NCBI GenBank assembly: GCA_964518305.1
Contig: CAZFDK010000008.1
Location: forward strand, 1-64,000
Source: Caribbeanibacter sp964518305
Lineage (GTDB): Bacteria > Gemmatimonadota > Gemmatimonadetes > Palauibacterales > Palauibacteraceae
Direction of reading: 5' to 3'
DNA length: 64,000 bases
Part shown: one piece after another, positions 1 to 9,264 of the stretch
How the letters are laid out: each line of letters opens with the position of its first letter
Position numbering within the stretch: the stretch's first letter is position 1
The notes under the pieces: generated by a model
Seen by the model: only the letters and a program-made list of their open reading frames with translations
Databases searched by the model: none
What the model was told of the DNA's origin: nothing
Position numbers and translations under genes: made by a program

Positions 1-41
1 TTCACGTGCGGCTTCGTCCGCTCGAACTTCTCCTTCGCCAT
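1..41 (-). CDS. tuf: Elongation factor Tu, first 14 codons only (runs off window)
   Basis: Only the 5' end lies in the window. Read leftward from the ATG at 41 it gives MAKEKFERTKPHVN, the characteristic N-terminus of EF-Tu, the GTPase that delivers aminoacyl-tRNA to the ribosome. An AGGAG-like ribosome-binding site lies just upstream on the minus strand. The gene follows tRNA-Thr and tRNA-Tyr on the same strand, the same kind of arrangement as the tufB tRNA-tuf operon of many bacteria, so all three are probably co-transcribed from the promoter at 497-525. Only 14 residues are visible, but they match the family at every position I would expect. Confidence 0.85.
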   Translation of the reverse strand, partial: MAKEKFERTKPHV

Positions 42-189
42 CCGTCCCTGCTCCTGTCTCGTCGAAGGCTTATGCGCTCACGCCGTGTCGTTCTCGTTCG
101 TCGTCCGTCCGTCTCCGCCTGCGACCCTCGCTCGTCCGCCCGCGAGCGTCGCCGCGGCTGCGGCCCGCCGCCCGGCGGCGGCCGCGAAA

Positions 190-273
190 TGCTGGGGGGA
201 GGATTCGAACCTCCGAAGGCTGAAAGCCGGCAGATTTACAGTCTGCTCCGTTTGGCCACTTCGGTACCCCAGC
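190..273 (-). tRNA. tRNA-Tyr (anticodon GTA)
   Basis: The minus strand folds into a class II tRNA of 84 nt. It has a perfect 7-bp acceptor stem (GCTGGGG with CCCCAGC), a D-arm, an anticodon stem GCAGA/TCTGC with loop CTGTAAA carrying anticodon GTA, a long variable arm typical of tRNA-Tyr, a T-arm with TTCGAAT, and discriminator A. CCA is not encoded. It lies between tRNA-Thr and tuf on the same strand. Confidence 0.96.
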
Positions 274-409
274 GCTGCTGGCTCCTGCGAGATGCCGGCG
301 GCCGGAACGCGCCGGAGAGGCCGTTCGATCCGCGGGTCGATCCCCGGGACCCGTCCACGGCCCGGAACTCGACCAGGTCAAGCTTCGCGTGCTTCTGGAA
401 CGTCGATGG

Positions 410-482
410 AGCTGACGGTGGGACTCGAACCCACAACCTCCGGATTACAAATCCGACGCTCTGCCCATTGAGCTACGTCAGC
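410..482 (-). tRNA. tRNA-Thr (anticodon TGT)
   Basis: The minus strand folds into a 73-nt cloverleaf with acceptor stem GCTGACG/CGTCAGC, D-arm GCTC/GAGC, anticodon stem TCGGA/TCCGG with loop TTTGTAA (anticodon TGT, reading ACA and related Thr codons), T-arm GTGGG-TTCGAGT-CCCAC and discriminator T. CCA is not encoded. It is the first gene after the promoter at 497-525 and precedes tRNA-Tyr and tuf. Confidence 0.96.
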
Positions 483-496
483 AATCGGAGCCGGCC

Positions 497-525
497 AATA
501 TAGACCGGGGGACCGGGGGAGTCAA
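497..525 (-). promoter_or_regulatory. Sigma-70-type promoter of the tRNA-Thr/tRNA-Tyr/tuf operon
   Basis: On the minus strand the sequence reads TTGACT (525-520), a 17-nt spacer, then TATATT (502-497). This is the best promoter match in the window. The expected start near 490 is only a few bases before the 5' end of tRNA-Thr at 482, as usual for a stable-RNA operon. Confidence 0.85.
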
Positions 526-621
526 CTGCACGTCCGATGCCAGCGGCGTCTCGCTCGGGACCCGCGACGCCTTAACCCGACGGGTGCCCAGAGTTCCAGC
601 CGGGAACGCCTGCTCCGGAAC

Positions 622-2101
622 TCACGAGCCGACGGCGGCGAATTCTCCCTCCCGAAGCTTCCAGCGGGTCGTCCCGTCCGGGGCGTCCTCGAGCTGGATC
701 CCTCGCGCCTCGATCTCGTCGCGGATGGNNNNNNNNNNGGATGGCGTCGGCCTCCTCGTACTCGCCGCGCTCCCGCGCCGCGGCCCGGTCCTCGAGCCTG
801 GCCTCGATCCACTCGCGCAGCTCCTCCGGAATCGCGGACCGCTCCCGCTCCCGCAGGGAGAGGAGCCCGAAGACGCGGTCGAAGTCCTCCACCACCTTCA
901 GCACCGCTCCTCGGCCATCGGCCGGGAGGCGCTCGTCGGTGCAATCCAGGCGGGCGTTCCCCTCCCGCACCAACTCGAAGATGGCGCCGCGAGCGTCGCT
1001 CACGTTCAGGTCGTCGTCCAGGGCCGCCTCGAACGAGCGGCGGGCCTCGCGCGCCAGCTCCGTCAGGTCGCCGGCCGCGCCGTCGGCCGCGTCCGCGTCC
1101 CGGACCCGGCGCCGGAATTCCTCCAGCCGGTCCAGCGCGCGCTCCGCCTCGTCCAGTCCGTCCAGGGTGAAGTTCAGCTCGCTCCGGTAGTGGCCGCTGA
1201 GCAGGAGATACCGGATCGCCGAACCCCGATAGCCCTTCTCCAGCAGGTCCGGGATCGTGTAGAAGTTGCCCAGCGACTTGGACATCTTCTCGCCCTCCAC
1301 GAGCAGGTGCTTCGCGTGCAGCCAGAAGCGCACGAAGGGCTCGCCGGTGGCGCCCTCCGCCTGGGCGATCTCGTTCTCGTGGTGCGGAAAGATCAGGTCG
1401 ACGCCGCCGGCGTGGATGTCGATGGTCGGACCCAGCTCCTCCAGTGCGATCACCGAGCACTCCAGATGCCACCCCGGCCGTCCCGGCCCCCAGGGAGAGT
1501 CCCAGGTGGCCACCTCCCCCTCCTCGTCGCGGTCGCCCCCCTTCCAGAGCACGAAGTCGCGCGGGTCGTCCTTCTCGTACACCTCGTCGCTCTCGGCCCG
1601 GCCCGCGCTCTCCAGCTGCTCCGGGTCCAGGTCCACCAGCTGCCCGTAGTCCTCGTAGTCGGAGATGGAGAAGTAGACGGACCCCTCGCTCTCGTAGGTG
1701 AGGCCCGCCTCCTCCAGCTCCTCCACGAGACGGATCATGGCGTCCACGGTCTCCGTGGCCCGCGGCGTGGCCTCCACCGCCTCCAGGCCCAGCGTCTCCC
1801 AGTCCTCGAAGAACATCTCCGTCACCGGGTCTGTGACTTCACGCAGGGAGACGCCGCGCTGCACGGCCTCGCGGATGGTCTTGTCGTCCACGTCGGTGAG
1901 GTTCATCACCTGCGTCACCCGATACCCCTTCCACTCCAGGTAGCGGCGGAGGAGGTCCTCCCACACGAAGGTCCGGAAGTTCCCGATGTGGGCCCGGTCG
2001 TAGACCGTCGGGCCGCAGGTGTAGTACCGGACGTGCCCCTCGTGCAGGGGCTCGAACTCATCCAGTGAGCTGGTGAGCGTGTTGTAGAGTCGAAGCGCCA
2101 T
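622..2101 (-). CDS. cysS: Cysteinyl-tRNA synthetase (interrupted by an artefactual 10-N gap)
   Basis: Class I aminoacyl-tRNA synthetase that charges tRNA-Cys. From the ATG at 2101 the product begins MALRLYNTL. The zinc-site motif TCGPTVY (Cys29), the HIGH motif as HIGN at 38-41, further zinc ligands in GWHLECS and FPHHENE, and KMSKS near residue 270 are all present. The frame appears broken at the N run 729-738, but the left flank ends GGATGG and the right flank starts GGATGG. Collapsing that overlap removes 16 bases and gives one continuous frame of 488 codons (487 aa) ending GEFAAVGS. The C-terminal motif IRDEIEARGIQLEDAPDGT, typical of the family, spans the join. It is the last protein gene of the leftward run before the tRNA-tuf operon. 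Confidence 0.95.
729..738. other. Scaffold gap (10 N), actually a 6-bp contig overlap
   Basis: Placeholder Ns inside cysS. The flanks share GGATGG, and merging on that overlap restores the cysS reading frame exactly. No sequence appears to be missing here. Confidence 0.9.
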
Positions 2102-2189
2102 GGGTGAGGCGGGGCTCGTGGTCAGCGGCCTGCGGCGAGACCCGGTCGTGGGGTCCGCCGGGCAGTGCGGCGATGCGTCCGCGACGGCC

Positions 2190-2927
2190 TCAGAAGAGCA
2201 AGAAGTTGGCCAGGGATGGGCCCGGAGCCGTCGAATCGGACTCCGGCGGCTCGCCCAGGAACTGCCGCCTGCGCCACTGCCGGTACGCCTCCATCTCGCC
2301 GGCGTGCTCCCCCGCCCATTGCTCCGCGCACCGACCGAGCCGGGCCGGCGCCTCCGCCGCCATATAGGGAGCGAGCATGCCTCGCCGGTGGAGGAAGGCG
2401 ATCTCGTCCAGGGGAGGGTACGGGGGCGCGCCGTAGTAGATGCGGGAGACGGTCCATCCGCGAGCGAAGGCCTCCAGGACGTCCACCTCGGCCGCAATCC
2501 GCTCCCGGCAGGAGGACGGCGAGCCGTCCGACTGACGGGCACGGTAGGACTCCATCCGCGCCACGGCGTACGCGCGGTAGGCCCGGGCCCCTTCCCGGAG
2601 GTTGCCCGGCGTCGCCACCCGGGCCACCGAGTCGGAGCGGACTTCGATGGCGTTCCACGGCAGCGCGGTCTGCTGATCGCTGTCGGTGACGGACGAGGAG
2701 AAGCCCGTGTAGTAGAGGACGTCCGGGTCCTGGACCAGCGTGTCGCCGTACGCCCGCGTCTCCCGCAGCATCTGCAGGAGGGTGTCCCGCGGCACCTCCA
2801 GCTCCAGACCGGACGGGGCCCGAAGCGACTGCTGTCCCCGGGCCGCGTCCGGGACGGCGGCGGCCAGCAGGAGGGTCGCGACCCCGAGCGTCGCCGCCCG
2901 AGAGAGAAGTCGCTCCGGTACGATCAG
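2190..2927 (-). CDS. Secreted protein of unknown function
   Basis: I do not recognise a family. The N-terminus (VPERLLSRAATLG followed by a leucine/alanine-rich stretch and AARGQQ) looks like a cleavable signal peptide, so the mature protein of about 215 residues should be periplasmic or surface-exposed. The rest is mixed, arginine- and glutamate-rich, with no repeats or membrane segments. The frame has no ATG, GTG or TTG near its 5' end. The only start that keeps the signal peptide is a CTG at 2927 overlapping the TGA stop of the upstream YkvA-like gene in a CTGA arrangement, suggesting translational coupling. The start is therefore inferred. Two cysteines (in PSSCRER and LGRCAEQ) could form a disulfide. 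Confidence 0.6.
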   Translation of the reverse strand: MIVPERLLSRAATLGVATLLLAAAVPDAARGQQSLRAPSGLELEVPRDTLLQMLRETRAYGDTLVQDPDVLYYTGFSSSVTDSDQQTALPWNAIEVRSDSVARVATPGNLREGARAYRAYAVARMESYRARQSDGSPSSCRERIAAEVDVLEAFARGWTVSRIYYGAPPYPPLDEIAFLHRRGMLAPYMAAEAPARLGRCAEQWAGEHAGEMEAYRQWRRRQFLGEPPESDSTAPGPSLANFLLF

Positions 2928-3397
2928 GCCCAGGCTCCGCAGGCGTCGGGGCCGTGCTCCGCCCCTTCCTCCTCCATCCGATCGACGAGCCCGGCGAAGC
3001 GGAGCACGTCGTCTCCGGCTGTGTGGCCCAGGAGCTCCTGCTCCCGCGCCACCAGCCTCTGCGACAGCTCGTGCACCGAGCCGTGGCCGCGCCAGCTCTC
3101 CTCCACGACGTCCCAGCCGGCTTCCTCTCCGATGCGCGTGGCCACGTACGCGCAACAGAAGATGTCGTCCAGGTAGCCGTAGCCGCCGAACTGCTCCTCG
3201 GGGATGACGTCGTCCGAGCTGACCAGGTAGGCGATGGCCGCGTCGACCCACAGTCGGTGACGACCGGAGAGCCGGGGGTCGTCCAGCATCCGGAACATCA
3301 GCATGGCGTACGACGGGGCCAGCAGCACGACGTCCCGTAGGACACCCGCGTACTTGCCGACCTGCTCCTTCAGGAGACTCAGGTAGTCCTTCATCAT
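2924..3397 (-). CDS. YkvA-like DUF1232 protein
   Basis: This 157-residue protein carries the DUF1232 (YkvA) signature in AIAYLVSSDDVIPEE followed by GYLDD, near residues 53-80. The family is small, often membrane-associated and of unknown function. The segment before the motif (VVLLAPSYAMLMFRML) is hydrophobic enough to contact a membrane. Translation starts at an ATG-ATG pair at 3397. The stop overlaps the presumed CTG start of the next gene, so the two are probably coupled. It lies 91 bases downstream of glmS in the same direction. Confidence 0.75.
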   Translation of the reverse strand: MMKDYLSLLKEQVGKYAGVLRDVVLLAPSYAMLMFRMLDDPRLSGRHRLWVDAAIAYLVSSDDVIPEEQFGGYGYLDDIFCCAYVATRIGEEAGWDVVEESWRGHGSVHELSQRLVAREQELLGHTAGDDVLRFAGLVDRMEEEGAEHGPDACGAWA

Positions 3398-3488
3398 GGA
3401 TGCCGTTGCTCGTGGCCCTCTCCGAACGGAACTCCGGTGAACACGATCCTTACCCCCCTCTTCCGAAACTGGTCCCGAGGACGGGGCG

Positions 3489-5354
3489 TCACTCCACGGT
3501 CACGCTCTTCGCGAGGTTCCGCGGCTGGTCGACGTCGCAGCCCCTGCGCACGGCGATCCGGTAGGCCATGAGCTGCAGGGGCACCACGGTCAGGATGGGC
3601 TGCAGCATCTCCAGCGTCCGCGGCACCCGGATGAGGTGATCCACCTCGGCGGGCGGCCGCTGGCTGTCCCGGGTGGTGATCGCCACCACCCGGCCGCCCC
3701 GGGCCTTCACCTCCTGGATGTTGGAGACGATCTTCCGGTAGACCGAGTCGGTGGGGGCCACGAAGACCGCGGGCATGCCCTCCTCGATGAGGGCGATGGG
3801 ACCATGCTTCATCTCGGCGGCCGGATACCCCTCCGCGTGGAGATAGCTGATCTCCTTCAGCTTCAGGGCCCCCTCGAGGGCGATGGGGAAGTTGTAGCCG
3901 CGCCCGAGGTAGAGGAAGTTCGGCTGCTCCGAATAGGCCTCGACGATCTCGTTCAGGCTCCCGTCCTCCGACTCGTCGTCCAGTACCTGCTGCACCTGCT
4001 CCGGGAGGGACTGGAGGGCCGAGACCACCTCGCGACCCTCGAGAATCGACATCCCCCGCTCGCGGGCCAGCTTCAGCGTGATCAGGGCCAGCACGGTGAG
4101 CTGACCGGTGAAGGCCTTCGTGGAGGCTACGCCGATCTCGGGTCCGCTGTGCGTGTAGACGCCGCCGTCCGTCTCCCTGGCGATGGTCGACCCCACCACG
4201 TTCACGATGCCGATGGCGGTGGCTCCGCGGCGCCTGGCCTCCCGCATGGCGGCCAGCGTGTCCGCCGTCTCCCCCGACTGGGAGATGGCGATCACCACCG
4301 TGTTCTCGTCCACCACCGGGCTCCGGTACCGGAACTCCGAGGCGTACTCGACCTCCACAGGAATCCGGGCGTGCTCCTCCAGCATGTACTCGCCGATGAG
4401 CGCCGAATGCCAGCTGGTGCCGCAGGCGGTGATCACCATACGGTCGGCCTCCTTCAGGTCGTCCCAGACCTCGTTGAGGCCGCCCAGCCGTGCGGTGCCC
4501 TCCTCCTCCAGGAGCCGTCCACGCATGGCGTCCCGGATCGTGTCCGGCTGCTCGCAGATCTCCTTCAGCATGAAGTGATCGAAGCCGCCGCGCTCGATCT
4601 GCTCCAGGTCCCAGGTGACGTGGCTGATCTCCTTCTCGATGGGCTGCGGCGCGCCGCCGTTCCCCCAACCGGACATTTCCAGCGTCGTGTAGCCCTCCCG
4701 GTCCAGAACGGCCAGCTCTCCGTCCTCCAGGTAGATGACCTTCCGGGTGTGACCGAGGATGGCCGCCACGTCGGAGGCCACGAAGCGCTCGTCGCGGTCG
4801 CTGTCCGGTACGCCCACCAGGAGGGGCGCCCCCTGACGAACCGCCACGATCTTGCCCGGGTCGCGCTCGCTCATCACCACCAGCGCATAGGTGCCCTCCA
4901 CCTGGGTGAGCGCGGCGGCCACGGCGTGCTCCAGGTTGTCCTCGTACGCCTCCTCGATCAGGTGCACCAGCACCTCGGTGTCCGTCTTCGATTCGAACTC
5001 GTGCCCCAGCTCCCGGAGCTTGGTCCGTAGCACGTCCTCGTTCTCGATGATGCCGTTATGGACGACGGCGATGGTCCCCGTGCAGTCGCGGTGCGGATGT
5101 GCGTTGTCCGTCGTGGGGGCCCCGTGGGTGGCCCAGCGTGTGTGGGCGATCCCCAGGGTCCCCTCCACGGGACGTTCCTGGAGGACCCGGGTGAGCCCGT
5201 CCAGCTTGCCCGCCTTCTTTCGGATCTGGAGGCCGGCACCGTTCTCGACGGCCACGCCGGCGGAGTCGTACCCCCGGTACTCCAGCCTCTTCAGGCCCTC
5301 CAGGAGGAGGGGAGAAGCCTCCCGCTCCCCCACGTATCCGACGATTCCGCACAT
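3489..5354 (-). CDS. glmS: Glutamine-fructose-6-phosphate aminotransferase (isomerizing)
   Basis: Makes glucosamine-6-phosphate from fructose-6-phosphate and glutamine, the first committed step of amino-sugar supply for peptidoglycan and lipopolysaccharide. The 621-residue protein starts MCGIVGYVGE, so Cys2 becomes the catalytic glutaminase nucleophile after Met removal. The class II glutaminase domain fills roughly residues 1-230 and two SIS sugar-isomerase domains follow (SQSGETADT, then SYLHAEGYPAAEMKHGP). The C-terminus ends PRNLAKSVTVE, the conserved end that closes the active site. Length is normal. The gene is 37 bases downstream of glmM in the same direction, so two steps of one pathway are co-transcribed. 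I see no glmS ribozyme upstream. Confidence 0.97.
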   Translation of the reverse strand: MCGIVGYVGEREASPLLLEGLKRLEYRGYDSAGVAVENGAGLQIRKKAGKLDGLTRVLQERPVEGTLGIAHTRWATHGAPTTDNAHPHRDCTGTIAVVHNGIIENEDVLRTKLRELGHEFESKTDTEVLVHLIEEAYEDNLEHAVAAALTQVEGTYALVVMSERDPGKIVAVRQGAPLLVGVPDSDRDERFVASDVAAILGHTRKVIYLEDGELAVLDREGYTTLEMSGWGNGGAPQPIEKEISHVTWDLEQIERGGFDHFMLKEICEQPDTIRDAMRGRLLEEEGTARLGGLNEVWDDLKEADRMVITACGTSWHSALIGEYMLEEHARIPVEVEYASEFRYRSPVVDENTVVIAISQSGETADTLAAMREARRRGATAIGIVNVVGSTIARETDGGVYTHSGPEIGVASTKAFTGQLTVLALITLKLARERGMSILEGREVVSALQSLPEQVQQVLDDESEDGSLNEIVEAYSEQPNFLYLGRGYNFPIALEGALKLKEISYLHAEGYPAAEMKHGPIALIEEGMPAVFVAPTDSVYRKIVSNIQEVKARGGRVVAITTRDSQRPPAEVDHLIRVPRTLEMLQPILTVVPLQLMAYRIAVRRGCDVDQPRNLAKSVTVE

Positions 5355-5391
5355 ATCTCGTGTCCCGACGTTCGGTTGAGCTTATCTCTGC

Positions 5392-6771
5392 TCAGTCTCG
5401 ACGCAGCTGAAGCCGGGCCCAGGAGGCGAGCTCCTCGGCCTCCTCGCGTCCGGGGGCCTCGGCCATGACCCGCACCACGGGCTCGGTACCCGAGGGCCGG
5501 ACGTGGACCCAGCGCCTCTCATTGGGCCATGCAAGGCGGAGGCCGTCCTGGCGGTCCACCTCGGGCCCGCCGGGCGCCGTCTTCTCCGCGTCCCGGTACA
5601 CCTCTTCCAGGGCGCGTTCCGGACGGTCCCCCTTCCACCGAACCATATGATAGTCGGGCCACTGGCCCAGGAGGTGACGCAGCCCCCGGCCGCGCTCGGC
5701 CAGCAGCTGAGCCACGAGCGCGGCGGCCAGCGGCGCATCGCGAGTGGCGTGAAGGTCGGCCAGCATGACGCCGCCGTTGCCCTCGCCCCCCACCGCGGCC
5801 CTGTGCTGGTGCATTTCCGCAGCGACGTTGGCTTCGCCCACCGGGGTGCGGATCGTCTCGGCGCCGTGGCGGCGGGCGGCGTCCTCCACCACCTGGCTCG
5901 TGGAGAGGTTCGTCACGACGGGGCCGGGCCGGTGGGCCAGGACGAGCTCCACGGCCAGCGCCAACGTCCAGTCCTCCCCCACGGCCTCTCCGTCGCCGTC
6001 CACCAGGGAGAGCCGGTCGGCGTCGGGATCCACGGCCATGCCCAAGTCGGCGCCACTCTCCCTGACGGCCTCTCCCAGGGCACCCAGGTTCTCGGCCGTG
6101 GGCTCAGGCTCACGGGGAAAGCGGCCCGTGGGATCGAGATGGATGCCCGAGACACTGCACCCGAGGCGACGAAGCAGGCGGGGGAGGGCCTCGCAGCCGG
6201 CGCCCCCCACCGGATCCACGGCGACGTGGAGCCCCCGGGCGGCGACCCGCTCCGGGTCCACGAGATCCAGACCCAGGATCCGCTCCATGTGGCGGTCCGA
6301 CCAGTCGCCGGCCTCCTCCCGGCGGCCAAGCGCGGACCACGGGGCGTACTCCGGACCCTCCTCGAATCTCTCCTGCACCGCCCGGCCCTCCTCGGGGGAG
6401 AGGAAGAGTCCCTGGGGACCGATGAGTTTGAGCCCGTTCCAGGCAGGCGGGTTGTGCGAGGCGGTGAGGACCAGCCCGCCCGCCGCGGCGTCGCTGTCCT
6501 GTACCGCGAGCAGGAGACTCGGCGTGGGGCAGACCCCACCGTCGCGGACGTCCCAGCCCGCGGCCCGGAGACCGGCCGCGGCCGCGTCGGCGAAGATCAG
6601 TCCCGACGTGCGAGTGTCGCGGCCGACGAGCACCGCTCCGTCCCTGTCTCCGGCCGCCCGGGCCAGGAACGAGCCGAAGGACGCAGCGTAGCGCGCCACC
6701 GATTCCGGCTCCAGGCCCGCGCCCACGACGCCCCGGATGCCGGATGCCGATACGATGCGCTTGTCCGCCAC
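5392..6771 (-). CDS. glmM: Phosphoglucosamine mutase / phosphohexomutase family
   Basis: An alpha-D-phosphohexomutase of 459 residues. The phosphoserine loop TASHNPPAWNGLK (near residues 103-115) and the metal-binding loop DPDADRLS (near 240) are intact, and the C-terminal phosphate-binding RPSGTEP is present. The neighbouring glmS makes phosphoglucosamine mutase (glucosamine-6-P to glucosamine-1-P) the best reading. A phosphomannomutase role cannot be excluded from sequence alone. Translation starts at ATG 6771. The promoter TTGACG-N18-TAGCGT at 6818-6847 would give an untranslated leader of about 40 nt and drive glmM-glmS. Confidence 0.88.
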   Translation of the reverse strand: MADKRIVSASGIRGVVGAGLEPESVARYAASFGSFLARAAGDRDGAVLVGRDTRTSGLIFADAAAAGLRAAGWDVRDGGVCPTPSLLLAVQDSDAAAGGLVLTASHNPPAWNGLKLIGPQGLFLSPEEGRAVQERFEEGPEYAPWSALGRREEAGDWSDRHMERILGLDLVDPERVAARGLHVAVDPVGGAGCEALPRLLRRLGCSVSGIHLDPTGRFPREPEPTAENLGALGEAVRESGADLGMAVDPDADRLSLVDGDGEAVGEDWTLALAVELVLAHRPGPVVTNLSTSQVVEDAARRHGAETIRTPVGEANVAAEMHQHRAAVGGEGNGGVMLADLHATRDAPLAAALVAQLLAERGRGLRHLLGQWPDYHMVRWKGDRPERALEEVYRDAEKTAPGGPEVDRQDGLRLAWPNERRWVHVRPSGTEPVVRVMAEAPGREEAEELASWARLQLRRD

Positions 6772-6817
6772 CTGTGCAGGCCCTTTCGGAGTGGAGAGAT
6801 GTGGAGTTCGCGTGAGT

Positions 6818-6847
6818 ACGCTACGCCTCCGGGTGCGCGGTCGTCAA
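6818..6847 (-). promoter_or_regulatory. Promoter for glmM-glmS
   Basis: Minus strand: TTGACG (6847-6842), 18-nt spacer, TAGCGT (6823-6818), about 45 bases upstream of the glmM ATG. The hexamers resemble the nifU promoter in this window. It faces away from the metB-like gene. Confidence 0.65.
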
Positions 6848-6851
6848 CGGC

Positions 6852-6881
6852 GCTCGGGACGTCTCGTTCGACGTCCCGAGC
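6852..6881. promoter_or_regulatory. Perfect 12-bp inverted repeat between divergent glmM and the PLP enzyme
   Basis: GCTCGGGACGTC (6852-6863) and its exact reverse complement (6870-6881) are separated by a 6-base loop. There is no T-run on either side, so an intrinsic terminator is unlikely. It lies between the two diverging promoters, immediately upstream of the -35 region of each, where an operator or a DNA/RNA hairpin would act. Confidence 0.6.
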
Positions 6882-6883
6882 CG

Positions 6884-6912
6884 TGTCGCAGCCGCCGGCG
6901 GGCGCCTAGCTT
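6884..6912 (+). promoter_or_regulatory. Candidate promoter for the metB-like gene
   Basis: TGTCGC (6884-6889), 17-nt spacer, TAGCTT (6907-6912). The -10 is identical to that of the nifU promoter. The -35 is weak. The expected leader to the ATG at 6975 is about 55 nt. Confidence 0.45.
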
Positions 6913-6974
6913 GCGCGGGACCGGAGCCCGAGCGCACGCACCGGAACGACATGCGAGAATCAGGAGGAGACGGC

Positions 6975-8135
<1,161 letters not shown>

Positions 8136-8229
8136 GTCGTAGCCCGGGCTCGCACCCGTCCGCCGCCCTCCCCTCACCGGAGATCGACCGAGCTGTGACA
8201 CGGCATCTCAACGACACGGAGTGGCCCGG

Positions 8230-9254
8230 ATGGAGAACCTGCTGATCGTCGGGAGCGGAGGTCGGGAGCACGCCCTGGCCTGGAAGCTCCACCGCGACGT
8301 CCCGGACGCCACGATCCACGTGGCCCCCGGGAACTCGGGAACGGCGGAGATGGACGGGGGCGTGCGCAACGTGGACGTGCCGAGCTCCGACCTGGACGCC
8401 CTGGCTAATTTCGCCGAGTCCCGGTCCGTGGACCTCACCGTAGTCGGACCCGAGGCGCCCCTGGCGGCTGGACTCGCGGACGTCTTCGCTGAGCGGAGAC
8501 TCCCCGTCTTCGGGCCGGGCCGGGAGGCGGCGCGGATCGAGTCCTCCAAGGCCTTCGCCAAGGAGCTGATGCGGGAGAAGGGAGTACCCACGGCGGAGCA
8601 CCGGACGTTCCGCGAGCCCGGGGAGGCCCGGGACCACGTGGAGCGGGTCGGCGCCCCGATCGTGGTCAAGGCCTCCGGCCTGGCCGCGGGCAAGGGCGCC
8701 TACGTGTGCGGCACGGCGGAGGAGGCCCGGGAGGCGGTGGACGAGATCATGGTCCAGCGAAAGCACGGGGACGCCGGCGACCGGGTGGTCATCGAGGAGT
8801 GCCTGGAGGGCGACGAGCTCTCCGTGCTGTTCCTGTCGGACGGAGAGCGCGCGGTGCCGCTGGTCCCGTCCCGGGACTACAAGCGGGCCCGGGAGGGCGA
8901 CGAGGGACCGAACACGGGGGGCATGGGGGCTTACGCCCCGGTGGCCGCCGCCACGCCGGAGCTGGTTGAGACCGTGCGCCGGGAGATCGTCGGGCCCGTG
9001 CTCGATGGACTCGCCGAGCGTGGCACCCCCTACCACGGCGTCCTGTACGCGGGACTGATGCTCACCGAGTCCGGCCCCCGGGTGCTCGAGTTCAACTGCC
9101 GGTTCGGCGACCCCGAGGCGCAGCCGCTGATGATGCGCTTCCGGGGCGATCTGCTTCAGGCGATGCTGGCCGTCTGCGACGACCAGCTCGAAAGCGTGCA
9201 GATCGACTGGGACCCCCGACCGGCCTGCTGCGTGGTCATCTGCAGCGGAGGCTA
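8230..9254 (+). CDS. purD: Phosphoribosylamine-glycine ligase, 5' part (E. coli-like subtype; cut by scaffold gap)
   Basis: ATP-grasp ligase of purine synthesis that joins phosphoribosylamine and glycine. From the ATG at 8230 (GGAG at 8218-8221) it begins MENLLIVGSGGREHALAWKL, the family N-terminus. The ATP-grasp core is normal (KASGLAAGKGAY, EECLEGDELS, NTGGMGAYAP, EFNCRFGDPEAQP). It continues QPLMMRFRGDLLQAML and CCVVICSGGY, like E. coli PurD, then stops at the N run. The remaining ~85 C-terminal residues of this copy are not in the window. What follows the gap is not its direct continuation (see the next purD entry). A GTG at 8221 is a weaker alternative start. Confidence 0.9.
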
Positions 9255-9264
9255 NNNNNNNNNN
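9255..9264. other. Scaffold gap (10 N) of unknown true length; suspect join
   Basis: Placeholder Ns. The protein coded on the left already covers the FGDPExQ...SGGY stretch. The right side begins at the same place again (QVILPL...ASGGY) with different sequence. The gap therefore either hides more than 1 kb (the end of one purD and the start of another) or joins unrelated contigs. Confidence 0.85.

Noticed and set aside
1..189. Plus-strand frames across the tuf start and tRNA region
   Set aside because: They run through tRNA genes and the EF-Tu start on the other strand.
5355..5391. glmS ribozyme upstream of glmS
   Set aside because: Only 37 bases separate glmM and glmS, too short for the ribozyme.
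6852..6881. Terminator or SAM riboswitch for the metB-like gene
   Set aside because: No T-run, and no SAM riboswitch core (K-turn and multi-helix junction) can be traced in the short leader.
9255..9264. A 21-nt true gap restoring a single purD
   Set aside because: It would keep frame, but the protein would then contain the FGDPExQ-to-GGYP region twice with different sequence, which no PurD has. Two different genes is the better reading.
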